Source: Oscillatoriaceae cyanobacterium M7585_C2015_266 (GTDB taxonomy: Bacteria > Cyanobacteriota > Cyanobacteriia > Cyanobacteriales > Oscillatoriaceae). From it: a stretch of 64,000 nucleotides of DNA. Positions 9,299 through 19,599 of the stretch are shown here, in pieces. Both the position numbers and the translations under genes were made by a program. The stretch is from assembly GCA_015295835.1 (NCBI GenBank), contig DVEG01000005.1:124001-188000 (forward strand), read 5' to 3'. Position 1 is the first letter of the stretch; each line of letters begins with the position of its first letter. Below the pieces are notes generated by a model that was given only the letters and a program-made list of their open reading frames with translations, was not told the DNA's origin and searched no databases.

Positions 9299-9326
9299 TG
9301 AATTCTGAATTCTGAATTCTGAATTC
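9299..9326. repeat. Heptamer tandem repeat TGAATTC x4
   Basis: Four perfect copies of TGAATTC lie between the two cyclase genes. Each unit contains the self-complementary hexamer GAATTC, so the array can fold several ways. It is typical of the short tandemly repeated heptamers of filamentous cyanobacteria. Confidence 0.9.
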
Positions 9327-9339
9327 TCACTATAGTATA

Positions 9340-11994
9340 CTACTTTTCTGTGAGTTTCCAGACTCCATCCCAGTCATCTGGTGGTGGATTTTCCAGAAAA
9401 TGGTTACACCGCTCAATATGCAGGAGAGCTGCTTTATTGTGCGGATCAATTTCCTGAACTTTACTGAATTCCGCGAGTGCCTGCCCAAATCGACGCTGTA
9501 GATAGAGTTCGCGTCCTTTTTGATAATATTCAATGATCTTCATTTTATTATCGTCAATGGGTTCAGAACGGAGTCCTACCACCTCATAAATTTTTACCGG
9601 TTCGCTTTTTCCTTTAACGGTAATATAGTCAAGTTCTCTCACCCAAATGCGATCGGCACAAGGTTGATAAGTTTTCTCACTGATAACGATATCAGTGCCG
9701 TAAATTTTGCTAGTACCTTCCAAGCGAGAACCGAGGTTAACTCCGTCTCCGATGGAAGTCAGTTCCATGCGTTTAGTGGAACCGATATTGCCGCTCACCA
9801 CTTCGTCAGAGTGGATGCCGATGCCGATGCTAATTTCTCGTTTACCTGCTGCTGCCCGTTCTCGATTGAATTCAGCCAAGCGGTGCCGCATTTCCACTGC
9901 TGTTTGTACGGCGCACCACTGATGGTCTTCCAAGGGCAGGGGCGAACCGAAAACAGCCATGATTGCATCGCCAATGTATTTATCCAGGGTGCCTTTGTAC
10001 TTGAATACCGCATCCACCATGCGTTCAAAGTATTCGTTGAGCATTTCTACCACTTCTTCGGCAGTCATGCCTTCGCTCAAGGTGGTATAACTGCGGATAT
10101 CCGAGAAGAGTACGGAGACTTCTTTGCGCTTGCCGCCCAATGAGATTTCGCCACTAGCCAATAACTGTTCGGCCACTTCCTGGGTCATGTAGCGGTACAT
10201 TGTACTCTTGAGGCGCTTTTCATTGCTGATGTCTTCCATGACTACCAATACGCCATTCACGGTATTGGGATCGAGGGCGTCTACCATCGTAGTCAGGGTC
10301 AGGTTTATGCTATGTTGTTCCTTGCCAAATGAGATTAACGTTTGTTCGGGATAGTATTGTTGCCGGGCTTTTTCGTTTTTTCCGGCGAGGGCGTCAGCAA
10401 ACCACTTACTGAAATCGTTCTTTTCAAGTTTAATCAGTTCAAGAATTGGCTTGCCTTCGATGCGTTCTTCTTCGTTTAATCCCAGCAATTTTTTCGCTTT
10501 CTCATTTGCTGCCATCACATTACCGTTTTTGTCGGTAGATATGACGCCATTAGTCAAACTACGGAGAATATCGCGCTGCATCTGTTCTTGCTGTTTAACG
10601 GTTGCAAACAGGGAGGCATTTTGCAGGGCGACTCCGGCTTGAATGTTGAATGCTTGCATGAATTCTAGGTCGGCGCGGTTGAAGCTGGCCTTCCAACATT
10701 CCGGGGCCTTTGGCCAGTCTGCGGGATCGTAAGGTGGGAAATCGCCTTGTTTCTTTTTATTTATTAATTGCGTGACGCCTATTAATTCTTTATCGGCGTT
10801 GAATACGGGCATGCAGAGCATGCTACAGGTGCGATAGCCTGTTTTCTTATCAGTTTCTTTTGCTACTGTTGAGCGCGGGTCATCGTACAAGTCGAATGGA
10901 ATTATCAAAGGTTCTCCGGTTTCGGCAACGATGCCGGCAAAACCTGCATTTCTCGGTATGCGGATTTCTTTTAATACTCCGCCAATGGGGATTTTTGTCC
11001 ACAGTTCTCCTTTTTCTTTGTCCAGGAGCCACAATGTGCTGCGATCGGCATTCATCAGTTGTTTGGCCTCGTCCATTACTTTTTTGAGGGTGTCCTCTAA
11101 ATCTAGGGAGCTTTGGCTGAGCGAACTGATCGCCGACATGAGGGCGCTAGCCGCGCGCTGTTTCTGAGTGGCCTTGTAAAATGATCGGGAAGACTCTAGG
11201 ATCAGTCTAATTGATGGGGCAAAATCTGCAAAAACTGCTTCGTCTTCTTCTGTAAAGCCCCTTGTGTCTATTCGATCTGCAAGTGGAGCTTGTGGATCGT
11301 GGTGTTTTTTGAGTTTGTTGAGTAACTGTACGACGGCGACTAATTCTCCGTTTTCGTTCAATAAGGGCAAACAAAGCATTGTGTAGGTACGATACCCCGT
11401 TTTTTTGTATTGCAATTTCGACTGAGCTGAACGGGGATCGTCAAAGAAGTCGAAGGGGATATTTACTACTTTTTTAAACGTGGCTACTTCCCCGGCAATG
11501 CCCTTGTCTGCTGGAATCCTTATTTCTAAGGAGCCACCACCCTCACCTTTTGCAACTATAGACCAAAGTTCGTTTTTTTCTTCGTCTAATAAAAAAATAG
11601 TCGTGCGATCGGCATTTAATAGTTCGCCTATTTTTAGGGTGATGGAACGCAGCATCTCGTCGAGAATGGCGTCAAACCCTTGAGAGTCGAGCATACTGTC
11701 TAGCATCGACAGGGTTTGATTGACCACTCTGAGCTTTTCTTCTACATCTGTGACTACTTGTTTGAAGGTTTCTTTAGTCAGTGGAGCGAGAAAAGCTGAA
11801 AACGTTCCCTTTGTTGTAGTCAGGGCGCTGCTGGAATGAATTCCCCCTACGGCGTTGGCGGAAGCACCGATAGATGCACTGGAGGAAGATGCCGATTTGT
11901 TAGATTGAACTTTCTTGCCCTCTACTTGAGCAGTGACGTCTATCACGGGGCCAGTGTTGGGCAGAATAGTTTGATTCGGAGATGCAGCTGTCAT
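9340..11994 (-). CDS. cyaB: Adenylate cyclase with GAF-GAF-PAS sensor region
   Basis: 884 residues. Order: a serine/alanine-rich N-terminus, GAF-A (about 105-270), GAF-B (about 300-465), PAS (about 470-595), a class III cyclase domain (about 625-800), and a TPR-like tail. This is the architecture of Anabaena CyaB1 and CyaB2, whose GAF domains bind cAMP and activate the cyclase. Both metal aspartates are present (SDIRSYT, D632; YIGDAIM, D676), as are the lysine of TKRMELTSIGD and the N...R pair of GDGVNLGSRLEG. A threonine in the MELT segment fits the Lys-Thr purine pair described for CyaB1. It is probably soluble. The degenerate paralogue lies just downstream. Confidence 0.88.
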   Translation of the reverse strand: MTAASPNQTILPNTGPVIDVTAQVEGKKVQSNKSASSSSASIGASANAVGGIHSSSALTTTKGTFSAFLAPLTKETFKQVVTDVEEKLRVVNQTLSMLDSMLDSQGFDAILDEMLRSITLKIGELLNADRTTIFLLDEEKNELWSIVAKGEGGGSLEIRIPADKGIAGEVATFKKVVNIPFDFFDDPRSAQSKLQYKKTGYRTYTMLCLPLLNENGELVAVVQLLNKLKKHHDPQAPLADRIDTRGFTEEDEAVFADFAPSIRLILESSRSFYKATQKQRAASALMSAISSLSQSSLDLEDTLKKVMDEAKQLMNADRSTLWLLDKEKGELWTKIPIGGVLKEIRIPRNAGFAGIVAETGEPLIIPFDLYDDPRSTVAKETDKKTGYRTCSMLCMPVFNADKELIGVTQLINKKKQGDFPPYDPADWPKAPECWKASFNRADLEFMQAFNIQAGVALQNASLFATVKQQEQMQRDILRSLTNGVISTDKNGNVMAANEKAKKLLGLNEEERIEGKPILELIKLEKNDFSKWFADALAGKNEKARQQYYPEQTLISFGKEQHSINLTLTTMVDALDPNTVNGVLVVMEDISNEKRLKSTMYRYMTQEVAEQLLASGEISLGGKRKEVSVLFSDIRSYTTLSEGMTAEEVVEMLNEYFERMVDAVFKYKGTLDKYIGDAIMAVFGSPLPLEDHQWCAVQTAVEMRHRLAEFNRERAAAGKREISIGIGIHSDEVVSGNIGSTKRMELTSIGDGVNLGSRLEGTSKIYGTDIVISEKTYQPCADRIWVRELDYITVKGKSEPVKIYEVVGLRSEPIDDNKMKIIEYYQKGRELYLQRRFGQALAEFSKVQEIDPHNKAALLHIERCNHFLENPPPDDWDGVWKLTEK

Positions 11995-12740
11995 AGCTCT
12001 TTACTATTAAAAGATGCTTTGAGTCACAGAATGACTTTTATTGTATGAGTCTCCTGCGAAGCGATCCTGACGGATTGGTTGCGAGCGAGCAAGCCGATCC
12101 AAGACTACTACTCAGTTTACTCTGGGGGAGAAGGGAGGGCATTATCTCTAGACGATGTTGTTAAGTTAATATCATATCTTATGCGATTATATGCCCTGAC
12201 TGAACTGGCACTCCGTAGCTCGGAGACGGAATGCCATCCTGATTGTGACATTCTTGGCGAAAAATATGTGTGCCTATTTCTACTAATTGTTGCTCTGTCT
12301 ATGAATTTTTGTAAAGCCGGCGCTCGCGGCCACACTCAGGCTTTTGCTTTTTGGCCTCGGAAGCTGTTAGGACAATGGCCTGTTTGTAGTTATGGGGCAG
12401 ATATTCTATTTTAGATTACCCCTAATCAATCTAGAAATAGCAAGCTAAGGCGGTAAAAATACGAATTATTGGAATTATTGCCAAATAATCTCTGAGATTT
12501 TTTAGCATATTTTCATTTAAGGCATTTAAGGGATTTGAGAACGAAAAACATAAAGGCGAAACTGTGAAAATTAATTTAAAATTATAAAAAAATTAAAATT
12601 ATAATTTATTTTTGAGCGTCTTGTTTCAACTTGGAATAGCTTGTCTGAAATGTTCAGCTTTAATACAGAAATTATTAATTTTATTTTTAATTTTATTTAA
12701 AATATATAAAAAATGAAAAAATTAAATAAATGCACAATAA
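11995..12740. other. Long AT-rich gap between cyaB and recN
   Basis: No gene is supported. A 111-codon plus-strand frame at 12079-12414 has no recognisable family and looks random. From about 12420 the sequence is very AT-rich with runs of A and T. It contains the upstream control region of cyaB and lies after the recN stop. Confidence 0.5.
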
Positions 12741-14534
12741 CTACTGCTGAGCATTGTTAGAATCGCTTAAGTGAGAATCGGATAGTTGTATGGAATTGCG
12801 CATATTGGAGGCTTGTAGGAGCAAAGAATTAGCCCAGGCGATCGCGCTTGAGGCTTTCTGACCGCCGGCAAGGGTGGCAAGTTCTTCTCGTCGCTGTCGT
12901 TCGTCGAGTTGGGTGACTCTAACAACAGTTCTTTGGGAAGAATTAGGATAAAAATCGCCTGCTCTTACTAATTCCGATTCTTCAGAGACGACTTGTTTAA
13001 TAACGTGGAAGTGGCGATCTGCCATGGCAGCGATCATGGGCTGGTGGGTGACGCACAAGACTTGGTGGCGGTGAGAAAGTTGGTAAAGTTTTTGGGCGAT
13101 CGCCTGCGCCACTCGTCCAGACACGCCAGCGTCTATTTCGTCAAACACAAGAGATGCAGTATCATCCACCAAAGCAAAACAAGCTTTCAGGGCTAGCAGA
13201 AAACGGTTCATTTCTCCTCCAGAAGCTGTTTCAGAAAGCGCTTGCAGGGGTTCTCCTGGATTAGGGCTAAATTGAAAAATAATCTTGTCAGCGCCGACGC
13301 TAGTGGGAGGGGCGGGAGTAATTTCGACTCGAAACTGCACCTTTTCCATTGCCAAGGGCTTAAGTTCTGCAATCAGTCGCTCTTCTAGTTGGCGGGCGGC
13401 TGCAGTTCGCAGTTTGGTGAGTTCGGCGCAAGCATTTATTAATCTTGCTTGTGCTTCTTGCTCGGCTTTTTCCAAAATTTCTAGGGACTCGCCTTCTGTA
13501 GTCAACTGTTCAAGTTCGGTTTGGATGCGCTCGTAGTAGGCGATCGCATCTGGCAAGGATGGCCCGTATTTGCGACAGATGCGTTTCAATTCTCGGATGC
13601 GCTCCTCAACTTCTTGCAAGCGTTCAGGATCAGCTTCCAAACTAGAGGCGTAGCTTGACATTTGCCGTCCTGCTTCCATTACTTCTGTTAAAGCGCTACT
13701 GACTAGGTCGAGAATCGGTTGCAACTGGCTATCATACCTTACCATATTTCTTAAGGTTGCCTCTGCTTGTCCGAGCAAGTCGGCCGCCGCTTCGCCACCA
13801 GTTTCATTTTCATAAAGTGCCTGGTAAACTTGATAGCTCTGCTGTTGCAAATCTACGATATGACTGAGACGCTGTTGTTCTGCTTCTTGCTGTGCCAGTT
13901 CGTCGGGATCGCTAAGGTTGGCGGCACTTAGTTCTTTGACTTGATATTCTAATAAATCTAGCCTCTGCAGTCGCTGCTGTTCGGATTGACGACGCATTTT
14001 TAGAGCGTGTGATGCCTTTTGGTAGGCGGCAAAGGCTGCGGCTACGGCTTGTCGCTGTGCGCTTACACTACTGCCTGCGAAGGCGTCAAGCCATTCGCGC
14101 TGGCGGGCTGGTTGGCCCAGGATTACGGTTTGGCCTTGGGCGGTAATTTCCACAAGCCGCTCACGCAATTGCTCCATGATTTGTCTGTTGACGAGGATGC
14201 CGTTGAGGCGCGAGCGACTCCGCAAACCTGTAGGGCTTGCTACCAATTCTCGGCTGGCTACCAGCAATGAGCCGTCTAGTAAGTCAATTTCCTGCGCTCG
14301 TGCCCATTCTGCTACTGCAGAGTTTACTTCGAAGGTAGCTTCCACTAGCGCTCGCTCTTTTCCTGTACGGATTACGCGACTGCTGACTTTACCGCCGAGT
14401 GCGGCATCGAGGGCATCCAGGATTATGGACTTGCCTGCTCCTGTTTCTCCTGTCAAAACGTTTAGCCCGGGGCCAAATTCTAATTCTAAGGTATCTATGA
14501 GAGCAAAATTTTCAATTCGCAGTAATAGCAACAT
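12741..14534 (-). CDS. recN: DNA repair protein RecN
   Basis: SMC-like ATPase of recombinational double-strand break repair. The 597 residues have the N-terminal Walker A GETGAGKS (about residues 30-37), a long coiled coil in the middle, and the C-terminal signature TASGGEMNRFLLALK and Walker B SLVFDEIDAGVSG. The start is the ATG at 14534 (MLLLLRIENFALID), the usual RecN N-terminus. A TTG nine bases upstream is also in frame. The gene is isolated on the minus strand with long gaps on both sides. Confidence 0.93.
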   Translation of the reverse strand: MLLLLRIENFALIDTLELEFGPGLNVLTGETGAGKSIILDALDAALGGKVSSRVIRTGKERALVEATFEVNSAVAEWARAQEIDLLDGSLLVASRELVASPTGLRSRSRLNGILVNRQIMEQLRERLVEITAQGQTVILGQPARQREWLDAFAGSSVSAQRQAVAAAFAAYQKASHALKMRRQSEQQRLQRLDLLEYQVKELSAANLSDPDELAQQEAEQQRLSHIVDLQQQSYQVYQALYENETGGEAAADLLGQAEATLRNMVRYDSQLQPILDLVSSALTEVMEAGRQMSSYASSLEADPERLQEVEERIRELKRICRKYGPSLPDAIAYYERIQTELEQLTTEGESLEILEKAEQEAQARLINACAELTKLRTAAARQLEERLIAELKPLAMEKVQFRVEITPAPPTSVGADKIIFQFSPNPGEPLQALSETASGGEMNRFLLALKACFALVDDTASLVFDEIDAGVSGRVAQAIAQKLYQLSHRHQVLCVTHQPMIAAMADRHFHVIKQVVSEESELVRAGDFYPNSSQRTVVRVTQLDERQRREELATLAGGQKASSAIAWANSLLLQASNMRNSIQLSDSHLSDSNNAQQ

Positions 14535-14776
14535 GGGGCACAATAGAACTGCAATTTAGGCTGCATATACTTTTCATTTTAATTCGAGTCAGTAAGCGGC
14601 AGAAAAAACGTAGTAGATGTTCCTTTACCAGCTTATTAATATTATTTTTTACCCCAACCGTTGTTTGTCTTACGAATTCATTGCTTACAAAATAGCAGGT
14701 CTACATATTTTGAAATCAGCATCTGGCAAAATATATATAATATAGAACTAAAGACAATACTGACTTCAAAAATAAT

Positions 14777-16564
14777 TTAGGCTTTTGGCTTGTAGGTAGA
14801 GGCAACGTATAGCTCTTGCATTTGTTTGACATCTACCACAGCAGGAGCACCTGTCAGCAAACACCGTGCCTGCTGTGTTTTTGGAAATGCGATCACATCT
14901 CGAATCGATTCCTCACCTGCCAGCAACATTACTAAGCGATCTAAGCCGTAAGCAATTCCACCGTGTGGGGGAGTGCCGTACTCGAAAGCTTCTAGTAAGA
15001 ATCCAAATTTATTGTAGGCTTCCTCTTGAGACAAGCCGATAGTTTCAAAAACGCGCTCTTGTATTTCTCGCTGGTAAATCCGCAAACTGCCTCCTCCTAC
15101 TTCGTAGCCATTAAATACTAAATCATAGGCTTGTGCCCGCGCGGTTTTTAAATCGGCGATATCGTCTGGGGGAGGAGCGGTAAAAGGGTGATGTAGGGCT
15201 TCTAAGCGTTGCTCTTCGGAATTCCACTCGAACATGGGAAATTCTGTTATCCAGAGCAGGTTAATTTTGCTTTCGTCAATTAGCCCTAATTGACGGGCGA
15301 TTACTTGACGGAGGCGATCGAGGGTTTTATTAACGATATCGGTAGCTCCGGCGGCAAAGAGGAGCAAGTGGCCAGCAGTTGCGCCGGTGCGTCGGAGGAG
15401 TTCTTGTTTTTGCTGTTCTGTGAGATTGTCTTTGATTGCGCCGATGGTGTCAATTTCGCCGTTATCGCGTACGCGAATATAAGCGAGTCCTTTAGCTCCT
15501 GCATTGGTGGCTTCATTGAATAAATCGCCGCCGGGTTTGATGCGGACGTTGGAAATGCTGTCATTGCCGCCGGGGATGGGGAGGATTTTGACGATGCCGC
15601 CTGCTGCGATCGCTCCGGAAAACACCTTAAATCCAGATTCTTTCATTAAATCTGATACATCTACGAGTTCTAGCCCGTAGCGGGTATCTGGTTTATCACT
15701 GCCGTAGCGAGCCATTGCTTCTGCATAAGTCAGGCGCGGAAAAGGTCGGGGCAACTCGATTCCCTTAACAGTTTTGAAAATATGTGCTATTAGCGCTTCA
15801 TTTAGTTCGAGGACTTCTTCTAAAGACATGAAGCTCATCTCCATGTCCAACTGGGTAAATTCTGGCTGTCTGTCGGCGCGCAAATCTTCGTCTCGGAAGC
15901 AGCGAGCAATTTGGTAGTAGCGGTCAAATCCCGATACCATTAATAATTGCTTGAACAACTGTGGGGATTGCGGTAGGGCAAACCACTCGCCTGGGTTGAC
16001 ACGACTGGGCACTAAGTAGTCGCGAGCGCCTTCTGGGGTGGAGCGCGTAAGCACGGGGGTTTCTACTTCAACGAAGCCTTGTTCGTCTTCGAGAAAGTGG
16101 CGGATAGCTTTTACGACTTGGTGGCGCAAAAGTAGGTTGCGGGTCATACGTTCGCGCCGCAGGTCCAAATAGCGATATTTTAGCCGCAAGTCTTCTCGTA
16201 CTTGCTCTGTTTCTGCGACGGAAACTTGAAAAGGAAGTGGTTTGTGGACTTTGTTGAGCAGTTCGATTTGATCTGCGTAAATTTCTATTTCGCCTGTGGG
16301 GATTTTAGGATTGAGGGATTCTTCTGGGCGCTGTGTTACTCGTCCAGTTACTTTGATGACATATTCACTGCGTAAGGAGTCTGCTAGCTCGTAGGAGTTA
16401 GGGGTGCGCTGGGGATCGCTGACTACTTGGACGATGCCGGAGCGATCGCGCAAATCTAAGAAAATCACCCCCCCATGATCGCGGCGACGGTCTACCCATC
16501 CGTACAGGGTGACTGTTTCTCCATTGTGTTCTTTTCGGAGGTGGCCGCAATAGTGGGTTCGCAT
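14777..16564 (-). CDS. aspS: Aspartyl-tRNA synthetase
   Basis: Class IIb synthetase that charges tRNA-Asp (possibly tRNA-Asn as well in organisms without AsnRS). 595 residues, full length for the bacterial form: N-terminal OB-fold anticodon-binding domain (about 1-110), catalytic core with motif 2 ([16 protein letters not shown]), the bacterial insertion (GAD) domain around 285-420, and motif 3 ([13 protein letters not shown]). The ATG start gives MRTHYCGHL, typical of the family. It stands alone on the minus strand. Confidence 0.95.
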   Translation of the reverse strand: MRTHYCGHLRKEHNGETVTLYGWVDRRRDHGGVIFLDLRDRSGIVQVVSDPQRTPNSYELADSLRSEYVIKVTGRVTQRPEESLNPKIPTGEIEIYADQIELLNKVHKPLPFQVSVAETEQVREDLRLKYRYLDLRRERMTRNLLLRHQVVKAIRHFLEDEQGFVEVETPVLTRSTPEGARDYLVPSRVNPGEWFALPQSPQLFKQLLMVSGFDRYYQIARCFRDEDLRADRQPEFTQLDMEMSFMSLEEVLELNEALIAHIFKTVKGIELPRPFPRLTYAEAMARYGSDKPDTRYGLELVDVSDLMKESGFKVFSGAIAAGGIVKILPIPGGNDSISNVRIKPGGDLFNEATNAGAKGLAYIRVRDNGEIDTIGAIKDNLTEQQKQELLRRTGATAGHLLLFAAGATDIVNKTLDRLRQVIARQLGLIDESKINLLWITEFPMFEWNSEEQRLEALHHPFTAPPPDDIADLKTARAQAYDLVFNGYEVGGGSLRIYQREIQERVFETIGLSQEEAYNKFGFLLEAFEYGTPPHGGIAYGLDRLVMLLAGEESIRDVIAFPKTQQARCLLTGAPAVVDVKQMQELYVASTYKPKA

Positions 16565-16778
16565 AGGTTTGGATTCAGAAGTCGATCTCGAAAAGTGCCA
16601 AAAAATGCCGCTTTTTTAGGATAGCAGGATTTTAGCTTTCCGATTATCTATCTTCAAAAAATAAAAAAATAAATAAGGGGCTTGGTGTACTGTGCCCCTG
16701 ATTCTAAAAAACAGTATTTAATCAGGCGCTCGCCTCTTTTAAAACAAATTTGCAGGCTATAGATTTCTTCTGGATGCC

Positions 16779-17657
16779 CTAAAACCTGCTTCCCGACATT
16801 CTGAGAATTTCTTGCTCCAACTTCAACAGCGCCTGAATGCGAGCTTCAGTAGAAGGGTGAGTCGAAAACAAGCTGGATAAAAATTGCTCTCCTGAAAAAC
16901 CATTGACAATTAACAAAGGCTCAAAAGCAGGGTTGCCTTCGATTGGCATCTGCCGCGCATTATTCTCCAAACGCTGGAGAGCGCGAGCCAGTGCACGGGG
17001 ATCGCCTGTTAATTTAGCAGCACCGGCATCGGCGGCAAATTCTCTCGTTCGAGAAATAGCCAGTTGAATGATGGAAGCAGCAATAGGAGCAAGTATTATT
17101 GTTAGAAGCATGACCAGGGGATGAGGGCTATTTCGCTCGTCCCGGTTGCCGCCAAAAAACCACATGCTGTAACTAGCCATTTGAGCTATGAAAGAAATTG
17201 CTCCTGCCACGGTTGCGGCTACTGCTTGGATAAGGGTATCGCGATTGTTAATGTGGCTTAGTTCATGAGCAATAACAGCTTCTAGTTCGTCTTCTGGCAG
17301 AATGTTCAAAATACCTTCAGTGACGGCAACGGCGGCATGTTCAGGATCGCGCCCGGTGGCGAAGGCATTGGCGGCTGGAGTGGGGACAATATAAATAGCG
17401 GGCATGGGCAAATTGCCGCGCTCGCACAGCCGCCGCACTATTCTGTAGAGACTGGGGGCTTCAGCTTCGCTGACTGGTTGGGCACCATAAGCAGCTAAGG
17501 CAATGCGATCAGAAAAATACCAAGAACCCAAATTGGTTACGGCGGCGAGGGCTATTCCTACAAACGCACCTGCTGCACCGCCTATAAGTTTGTAGCTAAT
17601 AATAATTAAAATAGCACTGAGCAGCCCTAATAGGGCAACAGTTTTGATTTGATTCAT
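16779..17657 (-). CDS. htpX: Membrane zinc metalloprotease HtpX (M48)
   Basis: Inner-membrane protease for quality control of membrane proteins. 292 residues: two N-terminal membrane spans, then the zinc motif HELSH, a further hydrophobic pair (AGAISFIAQMASYSMWFF and VMLLTIILAPIAASIIQLA) and the third-ligand region SRTREFAADAGAAKL. I start it at the ATG at 17657 (MNQIKTVALLG), preceded by AAGGA at good spacing. The frame continues upstream to 17750 but adds 31 residues with no HtpX character. Confidence 0.92.
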   Translation of the reverse strand: MNQIKTVALLGLLSAILIIISYKLIGGAAGAFVGIALAAVTNLGSWYFSDRIALAAYGAQPVSEAEAPSLYRIVRRLCERGNLPMPAIYIVPTPAANAFATGRDPEHAAVAVTEGILNILPEDELEAVIAHELSHINNRDTLIQAVAATVAGAISFIAQMASYSMWFFGGNRDERNSPHPLVMLLTIILAPIAASIIQLAISRTREFAADAGAAKLTGDPRALARALQRLENNARQMPIEGNPAFEPLLIVNGFSGEQFLSSLFSTHPSTEARIQALLKLEQEILRMSGSRF

Positions 17658-18238
17658 AATCCGTTTTCCTTGAATGATTTGGCAGCGCGAAAGTGTTTTG
17701 ATAAAGTCGCGCTCGCCTATCGCCGTTTTTTTTATTTTATCCCTCGCCATTTTTGTGGCAGGGCAGAAAACGCCTCCTCATTGGTACGGTTTCTCCGACA
17801 ATTGCGGTAATTTTAGGACTTTTGAGCATAAAGATTATCTCCGTGATTTCCCTGATAAATTTTTCGACAATCCCAATATTCAGGGTTTTCCGGCTTGTCA
17901 ACTCCGAATTTAAACAGTTAAAGTCATTTGTGGTGGGGATATCGATTGCAAGCTCTGGTGCTGTGCCGCCGGTTAGTCGCCATCACCGATGCAAATAGGT
18001 AGGAAGCCAAAGATTTTAAGGATTTGATCGCTTTTTACAAATATCTCTCTCACCTTATACATTTCGACGCTAGTAATACTGTGCTGCTGGCACAGGGGTG
18101 GGAGTAATAGAAGTTATAAAAAAGCGCGCTGCTGAAGCTGTTTGACAACCGCTTGCATCACATCCCCTCAATGATGACAATCACAGCTTCTTATCTAAAA
18201 TAATTTGAATCTTAATTTAGAGGGTTCTGTGAGTTCCT
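17658..18238. other. Divergent gap between htpX and an unknown gene
   Basis: Two overlapping plus-strand frames of about 80 codons (17674-17913 and 17753-17998) cover the same bases in different frames. Neither has a recognisable family, so neither is called. The gap must hold promoters for htpX and for the downstream plus-strand gene; I cannot place them with confidence. Confidence 0.4.
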
Positions 18239-18763
18239 ATGTCGGCTCTATTCCTCGTCCCCCAAACCGCTACCCACTCAACTCAGATTTTGCCGCTACT
18301 GAAAAGTGGTCATTTGCTGGCCATTGATCCTCAGTGCCGGGGCGGTTTGATTATTTGTAAAAACCACCATGCCGAATTAGCAGGACCTGGAGCTGCCGTC
18401 GGCGGGGCATTTGACCTCACCTGCCTGAAAGTTGTTCCGCTCGGCGATTGTCGCTTCATCTGTCCCAATTCCTATGAAGCGCGTCAGCAAGCTTATCGGT
18501 GTCGCCAAGAATGGCTCGAACGCACTCAACAGGCGATGCAGGATGCGGTGCCCCTGAGACGCGCTAAAGCAATTTTGGCCCTGATCGCGCAATATTTCGA
18601 TTCCCAAACAGCTGAGTCATTACCGGATGATATCTTGGCAATGTTAGTGGGGGTTTTCCCAAAGACGGTGCGAATGGCGCGTCAATTAGTTAATAAATCA
18701 GAAGAAAGCAACGTTAAAAAGCGACGTATTAATCCTACCGTGATAGCGGGAACTTCTAACTGA
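18239..18763 (+). CDS. Conserved protein of unknown function
   Basis: 174 residues without signal peptide or membrane span. The first half is glycine- and cysteine-rich (DPQCRGGLIICKNHHAEL, GPGAAVGGAFDL). The second half (about 80-150) is helical, and RAKAILALIAQYF followed by LPDDILAMLVGVFPKTVRMARQ resembles the C-terminal helix-turn-helix pattern of Crp-like regulators, but I would not call it on that alone. The ATG at 18239 has only a weak GAG upstream. The last 82 bases overlap the end of the opposite-strand alpha/beta hydrolase gene. Confidence 0.65.
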   Translation: MSALFLVPQTATHSTQILPLLKSGHLLAIDPQCRGGLIICKNHHAELAGPGAAVGGAFDLTCLKVVPLGDCRFICPNSYEARQQAYRCRQEWLERTQQAMQDAVPLRRAKAILALIAQYFDSQTAESLPDDILAMLVGVFPKTVRMARQLVNKSEESNVKKRRINPTVIAGTSN

Positions 18764-19599
18764 GGCGTAAGCCCTACATCTTCGAGGAGTTGAAAGTAGC
18801 GGATCGCTTGGGGATTAAGGTTGGCCAGCCGTCGTCCAATCTCTGGACCGGTAAATTCTGACTGCTGTCCCCAGATGATGGCGGTTGGCACGTTCAGTTG
18901 GGAAATGTATAGGGATAAATCAAAGCACAAGTCGCCCCGCACGAAGGCAAGGGCGGCGTATTCGGCGTTGGGTTGGAGAGCAGATTCGAGGTAGGCTTCT
19001 ACAATTTCTTCGCTGATGCGATTGGCGCGGGCAAATTGTCTGTTTTCGAGAAAGCTGCGAATCCCTACTCTGTTGGCTATGGCGGTAGTGTAGATGAAGC
19101 GATCAAGTAAGGGCGTTTTGGCAAGCTGGGCAAAAAAGCTGCGGCTATAGTCGTCTCCGAAGTCTGATAAACCGGCGGGGGTGGTGAGAATTAGAGATTT
19201 GAATAAGTCAGGACGAGCGCTCGCAGCACGAATAGTGAAGGCGGCAGTTAAGGAAGAGGCGATCGCTACTAGCGGTGACGAGCAGGTTTTTTCAATAAAC
19301 TCAATAATAGTAGTAATATAATCTTCTATTTTATAATTCCGCTCTGGATGATCCGAGCGTCCCCAGCCAATTAAATCGGGTGCTATGACTTTGTATTCTG
19401 CAGCAAAAGCCGGGTAAACCTTAGACCATTCGTAGGCAGACGACCCCCCACCGAAACCGTGTAGAAACAGTAACACGGGCAAGTTTTTTTCTTCTGCTTC
19501 TTTCCCTGTCAGCCACGGTTCGCCCAAATTGGTATAGTAAGCCATTGTGCCCAGAGAGGTTACAGCAAATTTCTGTACGAATCCAGTTGGTATAAACAT
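18682..19599 (-). CDS. Alpha/beta hydrolase-fold protein with altered triad
   Basis: 305 residues of alpha/beta hydrolase fold: oxyanion-hole motif FLHGFGGG (about 45-52), DLIGWGRSDHP, and the nucleophile elbow. The elbow reads IASSLTA (serine at 116) instead of G-x-S-x-G. Near the C-terminus the acidic residue is plausible (WGQQSEFT), but the segment that normally carries the catalytic histidine reads LEDVGLTPQLEVP with no histidine. Hydrolase activity is therefore uncertain; the substrate is unknown. The gene ends tail-to-tail with the unknown plus-strand gene, overlapping by 82 bases. Confidence 0.8.
   Translation of the reverse strand: MFIPTGFVQKFAVTSLGTMAYYTNLGEPWLTGKEAEEKNLPVLLFLHGFGGGSSAYEWSKVYPAFAAEYKVIAPDLIGWGRSDHPERNYKIEDYITTIIEFIEKTCSSPLVAIASSLTAAFTIRAASARPDLFKSLILTTPAGLSDFGDDYSRSFFAQLAKTPLLDRFIYTTAIANRVGIRSFLENRQFARANRISEEIVEAYLESALQPNAEYAALAFVRGDLCFDLSLYISQLNVPTAIIWGQQSEFTGPEIGRRLANLNPQAIRYFQLLEDVGLTPQLEVPAITVGLIRRFLTLLSSDLLTN

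Noticed and set aside
12079-12414. 111-codon plus-strand frame upstream of recN
   Set aside because: Amino-acid composition looks random and no domain is seen.
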